This document shows positions 44,718 through 57,179 of a stretch of 64,000 bases of DNA, one piece after another (position 1 is the stretch's first letter; each line of letters starts with the position of its first letter). The notes beneath the pieces were generated by a model that saw nothing but the letters and a program-made list of their open reading frames with translations, did not search any database and was not told the DNA's origin. The stretch comes from Ceratodon purpureus (Eukaryota > Streptophyta > Bryopsida > Pseudoditrichales > Ditrichaceae), in contig CM026433.1 of the NCBI GenBank assembly GCA_014871385.1, positions 7,451,930-7,515,929 on the forward strand, in the 5' to 3' direction. Made by a program: the position numbers and the translations under genes.

Positions 44718-47423
44718 ATGGCTGCAAGCAGGGTGTTGCGGTGGTCACGGACAAGCACAAGGCTCTGGTTCTCTGCCAGAGCTTGCAGCAGCGAGTATGC
44801 GGTTGGGGAGCCATCGCTTCATTACTACAATAGATTGAACCTCTTCAGGTAATTTGCCAATTTCATCACTTGTTTGAGATTTCTACTAAACCCTAATTTT
44901 TCTGATCGGAAATTGATTTCTTCTATGGCATGTGCTATGGCATGTGCTTCAAATGTGAAATACATGTATGGATTCATTGAAGATTTTGAGTTTTGGTGTA
45001 CTTGGGCGAAGAAGTAGACGCTGTGGAAGGATGCTCAGTGAGTTGTTAGTTCCTGATTTAGGGTGTATTTTTGGGTTGTTCGGTGCAAGTCTATTATGAT
45101 CTAGGTGAGACGTCGAATTCGCCCTCTCTTCAAGTTTCAGTCGTTCAAGATTGCCTGATTATAATCTCAAGTAGAATTTGGGGGTTTTTGCAGATTGGTA
45201 TCAAGTGGGCTTGAGATGAGGTGATTTTGACGTGATTGGAGTTGGGGGGTGAATGGTTACAGGAACGCTTTTGGAATTGCATTTGATATAGATGGTGTCC
45301 TGATTCGAGGCAATGAAACCATAGGGAGGGCACCCGATGCTCTGCGCCGTCTTTACAAAGATGTAGAAAGAGGTGACGATTGGCAACTTGCTTCTTTGTT
45401 GATGTTTCTCCTTGTGGTTTAAATTCTGAGATTTTAGCTTTGAACTGATGATTCCTGGGCGTGAAATTTTGCAGGGGAGCTCCTTGTGCCGTATATATTT
45501 CTCACCAATGGTATGCGGCTCAGGCTGTACAATCATGCAAACTGCGTTTGTTTAGTAGCCCTTATTGCGAGCCTTTGATTACCTATCGATTTTAAAAGTC
45601 CTAGTAATATTCAAGACTGGTGTAGAGGCTTAATCTATCTCTTCAGGATGTCTAAATCAGTGGATAAGTTTTGTTGTTGGTCTAGAACAGATGTTGTATG
45701 ACTAAGCTGTGCTTGGTTATTGTACTTTTACAGGAGGAGGAACAACGGAAGCAGCCAGAGCGGTGGTGCTAACTCGCCAACTTAAAGTTCCTGTGAATCC
45801 CATTCAGGTGGTTTTCTCAAATCCTGTTCTTTTGCTCTATTCGTGTTATGCCGGTCAAGGTTTGTGAGGTCATCAATGGTTTGATTTCGCTGCACTTTTC
45901 TCTATGTGGCTTGCCTGCTTATTTTCAAATTTTTCGTCACTAGTCCTTCTCAGGGAGACAAATTTTGGAACCTGACTGGCAACAATGATAAAACTTGCAG
46001 GTACTTCTAGGTCACACTCCATTCAAGTCTTTTGCAAAGCGGTTTGTTTCCAACTTGATGGATTTTATGTCATCGTGTAAAAGTTCTTGCGCAACGTTTA
46101 TGCTTTGGAACAGTACGCTGTTTTAAGTTCAGTTTATTGAAGATATACTAGGGAAATTTAATTGTCTAAAACTTTCACAAGTCTAATTGATGTTTATAGA
46201 TAAGAATGGTGTTCTCTGCGAATGCAGATATAGATCACGGAGGGTGTTGGCTGTTGGCAAAGGTGATCCAGCAAAGGCTATGACCAGCTATGGGTTTCCG
46301 TAAGCTGCAATCTCCTGACAAAACTTCTAGTTTAAACTGTAAATCCTTCTGGTTGATTTGGTCTTTTTTCCATGGAAAGGCTGAAACTATCATGATAATT
46401 TTAGATAGTCGATACTTTAGCTGCATTCTTCGATGAATGTGCTATTTTTAGATATGTATAGGTAGTGCACCTTTTTAATATTGTGACTCTAACTCTGTTT
46501 GATTTTAATTCTCGTTCTCGTTCTCAAGTGAATGATGTTGCTGTTTCAGAAAGGTCGTAAAGATGGAGGATTTTTATAAAGAATTTCCGCACATTGATCC
46601 CTTGGAGTCCTTCAAGCCTTGGGTGAAAAATGAGACCATTCCTACCGACATGCATACGCCTGCAAATGAGAGGCAGATCGCAGCTGTGTTTGTGTGTAGT
46701 GACCCAGTTGATTGGGGTGGGGATCTCCAGGTACGTGAACATTCTTATGATATACCCGAATTCAGGTTTTAGTGTAACCACATCCGGTTTCTTTGAGCTC
46801 AAATCGCTTATTGAGCTTCTCAGTTGTTCATGAAGTGAGTGCTGTTGTTGCAGGTATTATGTGATGTGCTTCGAAGTGGTGGGCTTCCTGGGAACGTTGA
46901 TTCCAACATTCCTCAACCACCAATATTTTTTGCAGCCGATGACTTCGAGTACCCGGCCAAATTCCCAGTTCCCAGGTTTGGCATGGGGGCCTTTCGAATC
47001 GCTCTTGAGACTCTATACGTGAAATTAACGAAACGTCCTCTTGCTTTTACTTCATTCGGAAAGCCGAAACCCATTGTCTACCATCTGGCAGGAAAATCAT
47101 TGCACAACATTGCAAGGATGATGCATCTCCAAGATAAAATGCTTCTTCCTTCCACCGAAACTTCCACCGCGAGTACTTTGGAGTTACCAGAACCAAGAGA
47201 AGAAGATCCTCCACTGAAGACCTTGTACATGATAGGTGATAATCCTGAAACGGACATAGCCGGAGCAATCCGTGTGGGACGGCCATGGTTCTCCATCCTT
47301 GTGAGAAGTGGCTATTTCCGAGGAACTGGGAACCACGACAAGTACCCTGCCGATAAAGTGGTCGATGACGTATACGAAGCTGTAGATTTTATTCTCAAGA
47401 GAGAAGGGATTAGCACTCAATAA
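44718..47423 (+). CDS. HAD-IIA hydrolase, CECR5/HDHD5-like
   Basis: Eight exons: 44718-44848, 45263-45372, 45474-45510, 45734-45807, 46001-46041, 46228-46299, 46550-46730, 46854-47423; all with GT-AG ends. A haloacid dehalogenase superfamily phosphatase-like enzyme; substrate unknown. Exon 1 encodes an Arg/Ser-rich leader (MAASRVLRWSRTSTRLWFSA) typical of mitochondrial targeting. Motif I is FDIDGVL (exon 2), motif II is LTNGGGTTE (exons 3-4), and the last exon carries motif IV GDNPETDIAGA. The cap region has FFAADDFEYPAKFPVPRFG. Exon 1 joins exon 2 in frame as ...LFR-NAFGIAFDIDG. A host gene. The choice of first exon rests on frame and splice logic. Confidence 0.88.
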
Positions 47424-50320
47424 CTCAACATCTCCACGACAATGGTGGATACATCCTTATCTCAGCACCAGCAGGTAGATCCACTACAGTGTACTACGTT
47501 ACATCTATGCCAAGTGGGTCACAGAATACGATAGAAAAATAACTTGGAAATGTTCAGCATCAGTCTTTTGTTAAGTTGACAGGAACCAGGTTGCAGCTTC
47601 ACAATCCGAAAATCATTTGGGTGCCCGGAGAGAGAACGCTCAATCCTTCCCTTGAGGTTACCAGCAATCACCGCAGGTACTACATCTCAAAATGAGCAGC
47701 CCATTAGTCGTTCGTCATATCTTTTTGCCTAGGTTGGAACACAAATTAAAACCTTGTGCTGATGTGCTCTTCCTGAGATATACTATCTATTCTGCAGCTT
47801 GACATGAAGACACAGGAACAATTTTACAGTTACTTCTGTTCAGTGTTTCGTTACCTATCTGTCATCTGTGCTGAGCTTCTTAGAACTCGAATGTTAAAAA
47901 TCTCGAAGGAGAACAAACCTATCAGCCCATCCAAGAACGCAGGAGGCTGTTCTGTTCTAACTTATCAAAGTTGGCATTACACAAATCTGCCTGAAATCTT
48001 TCAAGACTCTTCAAGAGATGATTGTCATTTTGGGAATTAATGTAATTGTATTTCAGATTGAGTTCAAAAATAATGTGACCTTAGAGTATTTGTATGTAAT
48101 CATAATCATGATTTTTTTTATAGAAAATGTAGGCTTTGTAACCACACTTTTCACATACATGAAAATATGTGCAATAATTTTGAATTCTTTGCATCACCCA
48201 TCCAAGACACATGGTAATTTTAATGTTGTAAATCTTCATGTTTTCTATATGGAATCTAACTTTATGTTAATTTTATGTTGCACAATAAGGTGGTGATTGT
48301 GGTTATCTCTAGAATTTTGTATGCAGCTGATAATTATAATTTTATTTGAGATTGTAGAAAAGAAATGTTCTATAATATAAAAAATTCCTTTTAAGCGGAA
48401 TTAAAGTAATTTCCTAATGCAAAAAGAACTTCTTTCTTGCTGCATAAGTATAAAAGTTTTATTTATTTACTATATGTAACCAGGAGTATAAGACTAAAGA
48501 ATGAAACAAGTCTCTAAAAATTCAAATTCTCATGTCTAAGGATAGTAGGCCATGTGACTTTTGAAATAGTCTTTACCAGCTAAAGACCTATATTTACCTT
48601 AAGTGAGCTATAAGTATTGTGCCTGAATAATATTTATTGTTTGTAAGTCGTATTTCCTAGACGTGAATTATATTTACAATATGTGAACTATATTCACCGT
48701 ATGCAAATAATATTTACTCTCTGTGAATTATATTTATTGTCTGTGGCTTATTTTTACAGTAAATAGATTGTTTTATTGTAGCTAAAATATTGTCTCTATC
48801 CTTAGGAGACAAGACTAAGGAATGGTGCAAAGTTTACAGATGTTTCTATTGAATACAAGTGCTTAGGTTTCAAAGTTTTTGTATCTGCACTTATATCACA
48901 TTTATCGTTTGTATTGAATAAACCTATTTTGGTGTTTTTTATATATCCCATCTTCTTTGCATTTTGTCTTTTTTAATAATATATCTATGTACTTGTTTGG
49001 GTTGAAAGTTGTCAATTCAATCACATTACTTATGAAGATAATAATTGTTCGTAATAAATTAAGTGAAATTATTATGATGCCTAGCGCTTCCTGTTAGATT
49101 TGTTAATAGAGGTTATTACAATCCCGTGGGCTTCTATTCACACATGGTTGCCTAAGAGTGGAATGTATGTTTGTATAGAAAATACCTCTTGTATAATTTT
49201 ACTATTTTTTGTATATGTTTTGTTTTACAGATAGGATTTTAGTTTGTGGGCAGAAATTTTTAGTGTGTTCTATAGCCTTTCATTTTAATTAGAATGTTTG
49301 TGCTTTTTTGTGGTGTTTTAATCCCTAAAGACTTTTGAGACCCGATTCGGGTCGCAGCACTTCTGGGCAGGCTATTATAAGGTTTCAAAATTTTGTTATT
49401 TTCTAAAATTTATACTTTATGTAGCTCTCAATAGTAGCTTTCCAATGGCCCAAATTTCAAAGCATTTGGACTTACGATGCAAAAGTTATGAATTTTAGAA
49501 GAATTTGCCTTAAATCTATGCAGCTAATAACCAATCAAAATCTCCCATTTTCTGCCCAAGTTGCCCATTTTTCATTCGGGCAGAAGTGAAAAGAGAAATT
49601 TTCAGAGGGTGGGCACTTGCAAAATGATGGGCCCAATATTTGTTCATCCATACACATTTATGACAGTTTTCATCCAATATAAAATTTTCATCTAATTAAC
49701 CATTTCCATAAAAGAGGTTGCTAAATTTTTTCATCCAAATTACAATTATCATTTTTTCATCTACAAAAACTATTTCATCCAGTCTTCATTTGTCATCCAA
49801 ACTTAATAAATATCATCCAGTATCTATGATGTGGCAGAGGGTCCATCCACATGACCCCCTCTTATCAAAACTGCCCATTGCAATAAAAGGGAAATATACA
49901 GCTTACACTTCAAAAAATTCCAAATATTTGAGATCTACTCCAATTGCATTGAAATTTTTTGTGGTTCTTTTCCTCGTCAACTTCAACATATCTATTATTC
50001 CAATTTCTAATTGGACATTTTAAGACTACCCTGTAAGTAGTTTTAATTTTTGAGAATGTAAGGCAATTTAAGCACACCCCCTTCCACAAAATCAAGGATT
50101 TCTTTGCCTTTCCAAGCCCGTATGAGGCTCAAACTTTGTGAATTTATACCTTACTTCCATACCAAAGGAATTGATGATTCTCCATGAATCAAATCTGTTT
50201 GAAAAGTATAGTTTTTGGGCATCAAAACTTAGGTATACTCTCGGGGCAGTGTCAAAAAAACTTTTACATCAACTTTAAACGTTATAATCTTGCAATCTAT
50301 ACGGGTGATTGTCTTCAAAA
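47424..50320. other. Spacer, no gene recognised
   Basis: 3' UTR of the HAD gene, then A/T-rich DNA. At 48590-48790 a ~20-22 bp degenerate unit 'tgtgaattatatttac' repeats about eight times. Near 49320 'ttaatccctaaagacttt' resembles the piggyBac-like terminus at 34303, but no partner end was found. 49660-49830 is enriched in 'catcca'. Confidence 0.5.
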
Positions 50321-50324
50321 TCAG

Positions 50325-50510
50325 CGAAGCTATCTTGTGAGCAGCGAGCGGGAGCAGAGAGCAGTGGAGCCGTTTTTGACGTTTTTCTTTTTTTTTTTTT
50401 TGAAAAACGCTCCGTTTTTTGACCTAATTTTGAAATTTTTTGGAATTTTTGACGAATTTGGACATAAATTACTAAAATTAGTAAAGGACCTATCACCGTG
50501 GAATTCCGTG
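50325..50510 (+). repeat. Element 2 left terminal inverted repeat (diverged)
   Basis: GAGCGGGAGCAGAGAGCAGTGGAGC-type short repeats at 50341-50372 parallel the GAGCGGAGAGCG repeats of element 1. The downstream 'ttactaaaattagtaaa' and CCTATCACCGTGGAA blocks match the inner part of the element 1 right end. The outermost base is not fixed because the partner end is not in the window. Confidence 0.6.
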
Positions 50511-50683
50511 GAATCGAGGATATTTTTGTCGAAAAAGTTAAATATAGAATTAAAAAAAAATTCATCGAATATACACTGAATTTACTGAAATGCGGATCAG
50601 TTTACAATGACTTTTTTCCAGATTTTTACGACATTGCCTGAATTATTTTAATACCGAATTTGAAAAAAAAAAAAAAATTGGAT

Positions 50684-50880
50684 GCGCAGGAGGTGGCTCT
50701 CGGATCCGAGAGTCCCCTTGGCTCTGCCACAAAGAGACCCTCGGATCCGAAAGTCACCTCCTCTATATCCAATCTGTATTTTTTTTTTACGGTGGTTTTG
50801 CAATGCTTAAGATGTATCTCGGATCCGAGAGTCCCTTTCACTCTGCCTCCAAGGGACCCTCGGATCCGAGATACATCTCT
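50684..50880. repeat. Two long hairpins carrying paired TCGGATCCGA palindromes
   Basis: Hairpin A (50684-50772): arms around 'aggaggtggctctcggatcc' and its near reverse complement, each with a TCGGATCCGA core (50700 and 50741). Hairpin B (50805-50877): 'gatgtatctcggatccgaga' followed by 'gtccctt', matched by its reverse complement with one mismatch in about 27 bases. They lie between the element 2 left end and the transposase 3' end. Confidence 0.88.
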
Positions 50881-51147
50881 AGTGGATACACATTGTGGGA
50901 ACTTCATGATGCGTTGCTGAGTTTTCTCACCAGAAAAATAGAGTTGTTTGTCATAGGGGTGAAGGATTTCTATTTTGCTGTGCAATAGAATTCACCTTTT
51001 TGATTGTATATAATGGCATAGAAAGAAACTACCTTTATTTTCCACAGTTCAAATCAAGACAAAACCAATCCAGAACAAAACACTGCTGATATAGATTACC
51101 TACTGTCCACTGCTGGAGTACTTGTACGTTATAAACTGAATAGTTCT

Positions 51148-54100
51148 TCAAAAAGCACCCATTCGTTCGAGGATTTCCATAACCTCGTCGAAGCTGTAAC
51201 TCGGAGCGTGCATGAAGGAGTGTTCTTTAGGGTCCATCTTGCACATGTATCGAAGAACATAATACATATGTTTGCAGTATTTCCATTGCTTGTTTTTTCC
51301 TAGAGTCTCTGATAGCATCTTGATGAAATCTGGACAAGTGCATTCCGGAAAACACCCAATGGTGACGCGGTAGAGCTTGTCATTTCCCGTGTTAAGGGTA
51401 ACAACACAACCATATCCAGGATACGGAATAGTCGTTACCCCCGTAATACCGCAATGGTCCATGAGAGCGGCGCTTTCCCACTTGTTACGGTGCTCCACAG
51501 TTGGGGCATCAGAGTTCCTGCGAATGGAATGCCCACCTCGAAGCGTTGGGTGTGCATTGGGATCCGCTGGTGCCTTGAAATGGGATCTCGGAAGAGGCCA
51601 GTTACAAGCTGCTTGGAATTGGCGGCGTGGTGATAGAGCGCCACGCTGTTGCAGTTGGAAACCCGCTTCTTCGAGGGAGAGTACCTCCTGTCGAGTGAGA
51701 TTGGTTCCAATTTTGACTGGCCAAACCACAGGAATTTCCGGCCAATCCACAACAAATGACTTAGGACCTCCCTTCACGCATCGGTTGATATCATCAGAGC
51801 AGAACCAAAACTCCGCTGCAGTCAAGCGTCTAGTGTGGAAGTCCTTCTTCTGTCCAGAATATGTAGGCGCCGCTGTACCCCAAGCTCCCTTCGAAATCTT
51901 AGCGTCGCACTTCTTACGAGTCTGTGCCTGAAGTGCTTGACATTTTCGTCCAGACCGGTTTGAAAGGCGGGCAATGTGCCACTTGGATGGATCGCATTCT
52001 GACTCCTGCACGGACGTGGTGTGCTGTACACCACACGTTGGATCCGAAAGAGCCTCCTGAATCCGGGCCCTTGTTGACCGTGTCCCCATCGCAGGAATTG
52101 AATAATTGACCGTATCGGAGCGGTGAGAGTCATGGGCTGAACCAGGAGGGTGATCAAGCTTTCTCTTCATAGATCCGAAGATTTCAGCTCCCTCGAGTCC
52201 CTTCTCCTTCGTTAAAACGTCTGCAGCTCCGGGATACGCCTTCATTGCCTCAGCTATCATTTTCGGGTCTAAGCTCCGCTGTGCTTGACGGAGGCGGAGC
52301 TCTGCCTTGTCTGGTCCTTTGCCTCCCCTCCCTCCCTTCAGATACATTCTGTACTGAGTGATCTGCATGAACGCACGCATCATGTCGTCCACAGTCGCAG
52401 CGTAGAGGCAATCGCCTGTGTTGCCGGACTGTTGAAGCCACTTGTTGTGTATAGTCTCTGCTAGGTTGCATGACGGCATGTCGGCTCTCTCTTCCAGAGA
52501 TAGGTTCTGCATAGGCAAGTAGAAGTGTGAATGTGAGATGATATCAATTAGAAGCTCTCATGGTACTCATCAATTAAGTAGTTCGGAAGACACTTACAAG
52601 TTGCATAGATCCACCCCACTGCCTGTATCTGTAATGCTAGAATACCATCCAGTCATTTAGCGCTCGTTTGCTGCCCTCAGATGGGACACAACCTCCAGAT
52701 TGCCACCATCCCCGTATGACGTTGTACATGTCCTCTGCCTCCTCTTGAGTCTTTGCATCCTTCCACTGTTTACAAAGAGCTCTCATCTGGTCCTGGCAGT
52801 CTGTCTTGATATGAGCTAAGGTGACCCTCTCCAGACATTTCGTCCAATGAAACAAACACGTCCGCTCTCTGTCTTCCATTTTGTCGTCGATATTACCATT
52901 CCCGTATACCTTGCGTACTGCGTGCCAATTTGCCCCAGCGCTGTCCGCCATGAAGCCCTTGAAGTTTGGTTTCGGATGTCCGTTTTCCACCATCACTCCA
53001 TTCAGCTGCTCCCAGAAGAGTTCTTGCGCTGTCGCATCCTCTGACTGCATGTCACAGTTTGCAATGGTCATCACCTTACAGTATTTGCTGTCGTACACGT
53101 GGCAAGCCATGGTGCTCCACTTCTTCACGCGCTTCACGTGGTCGAACATTATCCATGAATCTTGCAAGTCTCCTCCAGGTTGCATGCGCTTCACCAAATC
53201 CGTTCCACTGCCCGGCAAATCGACGGACATCTTGAAGATGAAGACTTTCCCCTTAGTCTGGCCTGGAAATCGACTATCGTGCACAAACTTGAAGTTATTG
53301 TGTTCCTTCAATCGCATAATGTTGTCGATGAGACCGTTGTCTTGCCGAAGAAACTTCTTCGTACCTGCAACAAAGTTCCTGACATTGGCATCGGACATCG
53401 TCTCGAACTTGTCCATAGCCTCCTCCATCGAAACACCACGGAGATGGTTCTGTCCTGGAGTTGCTCGAATTAGGTAGTCGGCTAAGAAAAGCTTGGATGC
53501 GCCCATCACAATCGCCAAATTCTTGGCATTCGGAGTACGGAGGACCTGCTCGCCGATACACTCATATATATGGTCTAGTGTATCCTGGCAAGTGCCATCG
53601 GAAACTGGATGGTCATGAACCCCCAAGTGTATTGCAGCCTTAGTGTAATCTGGCTCTCTCGATGTCACATGATAAATTCGAGCATCACAAGACGCTAAAC
53701 AAATAGGAGGTGTGTGGCACAGCTTGCAAACCAGAGTCGACGAAGGAGGATGCGCCCCGCTTACTGGAATCTGTGTAGGAGTTAACCCAGCCCACTCTGT
53801 TGAATTCACCTTCCCGGGATTCCAGTCAACAAAATCACAAGCAGGATTCGGACATTGCAAATGCCCAGTACAAAGAGATTTCCGGAATTTCAGACCGAAA
53901 TCATTCCTAATGTTCGTGGTCATGGTCTTACACCAAGCATGTCCGTCATACTGTTTTCCCATTCCATCCAGTTCACCGCTAAATGATGTCGGAACGCCTT
54001 CAGGAATCGGAGGCAACTCAAAGATCTTGTCACCGTTATATGTCGGAGGGAGATACTTAACCTCCACATGCTCTAGGGAGTCTAAGTCAACCAACACAAT

Positions 54101-54766
54101 CTCTGACCTAGACCCTTTGCGCTTTGCCGTCGCTTTAATGGCATCGAGGATACTACGACGTTTCTTCGTGTTTGGATGAGCTGGGGGACGACCAGAGGAG
54201 ACTGACGGAGATCGTCTTAAGCTGCCTATTGGTAGAGACCGAGTGGAGCCAATACTTGTACGTTGTACAAAGGAGGTGACCTTTGTATCAGCTATATTGA
54301 TATCCGGAAAAGTGTCATCGTCAGAATCACTAATGACATGGACCTCAGGATTCTCGACTTTCACTCTCACTAACGCTGGGACTTGGACTGTTGACGTTGA
54401 GGACGGAGGAGTCAGAACGACTGTTGACATCGACATGTCAGAATCAGACAAACCATAAACCTTAAACGTGCCGCTCGACAAAGTCCAGAAATAACCCTCT
54501 TCATCTCTAGACCTGGTCTGCAAAATGGTCTCACTTAGTTCTCCGCTATCATCATAAATCTCTCTCTCCACGTACATTGACCCAATTCTAAAGTTGAACC
54601 TAAGACTAAGCAGTTGCTCCGGAATGGTAACTGTGCCGTCCTCCCCTAAGGGTGCTGTGAAGGGCGTCGCTCTACCATGTGCACGTAGAGACGCCATCCT
54701 TAGAGCCTGGAAGAAGATGGGAGTGGTACAGTCGTGCATTACAGAGAACAAGAAGGAAGAGGCCAC
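51148..54766 (-). CDS. Element 2 MULE-like transposase with an in-frame stop
   Basis: Exon 1 is 52598-54766 and exon 2 is 51148-52506 (GT-AG intron at the same place as in element 1). Total is about 1175 codons, homologous over most of its length to the element 1 transposase. Conserved parts: SUMO-type VKVENPEVHVISDSDDD; a zinc region (CTGHLQCPNPAC, CKLC, GVHDHPV); the core FDHVKRVKKWSTMACHVYD, FMADSAGANWHAV and CLFHWTKC; and the SWIM finger C-x-C ... YCKHMYYVL in exon 2. Near the end of exon 1 the frame reads NDWMVF, TAG (52637-52639), HYRYRQWGG, where element 1 has WLSFWHHRFRQWGG. A single G-to-A change of a Trp codon therefore interrupts the protein just before the intron. Probably inactive unless read through or spliced around. 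Confidence 0.85.
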
Positions 54767-54780
54767 AGTAGATGACTTGA

Positions 54781-55343
54781 AGGAATGAATTGGGGAAGGA
54801 CTTGGAGCTTCATATACAATAACTCCTTGCTTAAATTATAATTGTCGTTGTAGCATACTTAGGATGTTAGGTGCATACATGATTCCCTCTGCCAGGTGTC
54901 CAGTTTAGGAGGGTTAAATCAGACAGGCATCCTGTAAGTTCTAAATTATGAGTGTCCTAATTCAAGATTACAGACGAAATGTCTGGGTTGAGAAACGACT
55001 TTCGGATCCGAGAGTACATGAGTCATGTAAACTATTTTCCTCCAGATACGATATTAGTGCGCGGGTATCCAGAAGACTCTGCATAAATGAGCCATTAAGT
55101 GGACACAGTTCCTTTACCATTTACGGAATCTATGTACTTGGATTACTGTCGTGGATATTCTTAGAGAGGCCTGTGACGGCGATGGTCAGGAATATGAATG
55201 CACTTTCCGATCATTCTGTTGATAATATTAATTTGGAATAAAGACTTTCCACCACGATTAAAACTGACGAATGAGGTTAAGAGCATATTGATCGAATACG
55301 CAGGCAAATGTATTAATATTAAAGCCTTAAAAGGGAAAGAGAA
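54781..55343. other. Spacer with one TCGGATCCGA site
   Basis: Non-coding DNA between the transposase start and the HAYSKVG gene; it holds the transposase promoter. A single palindrome core (ctttcggatccgagag) occurs near 55000. Confidence 0.5.
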
Positions 55344-55823
55344 TTACAGCCTCTTATATCGCTTGCAAGGGCCGTCCTTGCGGTCTACACTTATTGCATC
55401 AGCGGAATTCTCAGTTCCACGATTGATATTGTTGGGTATGGGTAAGGACCTACAGCCTGGCGTGCTAAGTTTAGGACCTCTACGCCTATGTGTCCCACTA
55501 AACATTGTCCTGTGGTATGTTCCACGTGGGATAACTCCTACCTTCGAATAGGCGTGAGTCCTCGACGCTTCTGGAGCAGGCGTCAATCTCATATTGCCGT
55601 CCTCCACGTGGTCATCGGATGGATGAATCGCTTCATTTTCCACAATGTCTTCCACGGGCTGGAACAGAGTAGCCGCATCTCCGGAGACGTTGGTAATCCC
55701 GGCTTCAACATCTATGAGTGGATCAAACGGTCCATGAAGATCATCCAGAGAAACGATTTCGTCTGTGGCAGGTTCCTTCGTTGCTGCACTGTCCGCAAAC
55801 TTCATCTGCATTACATGAGTCAT
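55344..55823 (-). CDS. Element 2 HAYSKVG small nuclear-type protein
   Basis: A 159-residue frame (MTHVMQMKFADSAATKEP). The acidic N-terminal half contains EIVSLDD, parallel to DIVVSLADD in element 1. It then has HAYSKVGVIPRGTYHR, RRRGPKL, and a basic end CKRYKRL. It is homologous to 27490-27942. It lies upstream of, and on the same strand as, the transposase, about 580 bp from its start, so the gene has moved relative to the transposase between the two elements. No function recognised; charge pattern suggests nuclear location and possible nucleic-acid binding. Confidence 0.72.
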   Translation of the reverse strand: MTHVMQMKFADSAATKEPATDEIVSLDDLHGPFDPLIDVEAGITNVSGDAATLFQPVEDIVENEAIHPSDDHVEDGNMRLTPAPEASRTHAYSKVGVIPRGTYHRTMFSGTHRRRGPKLSTPGCRSLPIPNNINRGTENSADAISVDRKDGPCKRYKRL

Positions 55824-55859
55824 ATTCGAATTCTACGGCCGTTTAGCAACGAGAGCTGA

Positions 55860-56123
55860 CATAAAGAGAGCCATAGAAGTGATTCAACTTCTGATTTTAT
55901 AGTGCTCGTATCGGCGACATGGTACCGCCGCCGATTGCAGTCTAATCCTAGATCTGGAATCAAGGTGATATTTACGGGTAGGTTAATTAAAGTGTTTTGA
56001 ATCGCCAAGTAGTTCAGTACTCAGAGGTAGTATAAGAGCTTAGATTGATAAGGTACATTTTATTCTTTAAATCTGCGCTTAAGTTCTGTGTCTAGATTGG
56101 TGCGTTGAGTCTATGTCATACAC
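55860..56123. promoter_or_regulatory. Probable divergent promoter of element 2
   Basis: A 260-bp spacer between the minus-strand HAYSKVG gene and the plus-strand basic/acidic exon at 56124. The head-to-head layout parallels 22959-23469 of element 1. No specific box assigned. Confidence 0.4.
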
Positions 56124-57134
56124 ATGAGGGAAAGGAAAGGGAGAAAGTTAGTAGTTCTAGAATCGATTACTAGTCCTGAGAAGAAGGATGGGCACGAAAA
56201 TATATCAGGTGTACCTAAAGGCAAGAGGGTTGCAATAGCTAGGAAGAAACAAAAGAAATTGCTAGAGGAGGTGGACACTCTAGTTAGGTCGTTAACGTTT
56301 GAGGATTGTACTGACGAGGGAGTTAGTAAACGACCGCTGCGAAGGGTCTCAGATATTTTAGAGGAGGGGCCCAAGTGCCACTCAATTGAAGTGGAGACAC
56401 CAATTATCGCAGCGGTTGCACCTGAGGTGCTGGACGTCACTTCAGCGGTTCCCGAAGAGGTGCATGATGGCGTAGTAGAGGCAATACTCGAGCTTGGGGG
56501 CATGGAAGAGACTTGCGGCTCACTTCTCCCTGGTCGCGGATTGGGCTGCGTGGGCGGGAAGGTCGCGAGTAGCTTCCCACTTGAGGACTTAGAGGTATAA
56601 GAAGGGCTCATCTGCACTCATTCTGTCCCTCTTGCTGCGCGACTTGTCTTATCTCCTCATTCTTCCCTACTCTTTGCCCTTCTCCTTCTCTCTGTTGTAG
56701 GAATCCTCTGGGCCGCGGAGGCAAGGTATATGAACCCCCACTTCAGATGCTTCATTTGCGTGCTTTCTTTTGTGCTTGGTTATGTTGGGTTGTTTTCTAT
56801 TGTCTGCGTTCTTTGTGAAATCTTAGTTAGCTTTTTGTGACGGCTGTGTTTAGGGTTAGGGCTGTGAGGGTACCTTGGTTCGCTGGGTATAAGAGCTATG
56901 ACTGGGAGGAAGAAGGGAAGGGTTCAGAAACCAGAGTCTAGTATTGTGCTAAGTGAGTCTGGGAGTAGTGACGAGGGGGACAGAAAAAAGATGAAGGGTT
57001 TAAGCATTGGCGCGGCGCAGGGTTCTGGAGGGTCGAAGAAGGTGAAGAAAGGAGGAACCTCGAAGAAGATGAATACACCAGGATCAGCGTCTGCAGCTTC
57101 AAGGTCCGCGATGGAGGAAGAAGTCGCGGAAGAG
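56124..57134 (+). CDS. Putative N-terminal exons of the element 2 methyltransferase gene
   Basis: Exon A 56124-56594 (MRERKGRKLVVLES...; donor GAG|GTATAAG), a possible 25-nt exon 56701-56725 after the acceptor 'ctgttgtag', and an open stretch 56898-57134 (MTGRKKGRVQKPESSIVLSE; donor GAG|GTATGG). Exon A has basic patches (RKGRK, ARKKQKK) then is acidic and valine-rich. The 56898 stretch is K/S/G-rich, with ESGSSDEGDRKKMK. The location, same strand and upstream of the ParB exons with a satellite between, mirrors 21978-22958 of element 1. Joining to downstream exons is inferred, and the 56898 ATG could instead start a separate transcript. Confidence 0.45.
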
Positions 57135-57179
57135 GTATGGGTTCTTTAAGTTTGATGTTTTTAGTCCTTTAAGTTAAGG

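Noticed and set aside
49317..49640. Second piggyBac-like element
   Set aside because: Only one end resembling ttaa-tccctaaag was found, with no inverted partner or second TTAA at a sensible distance.
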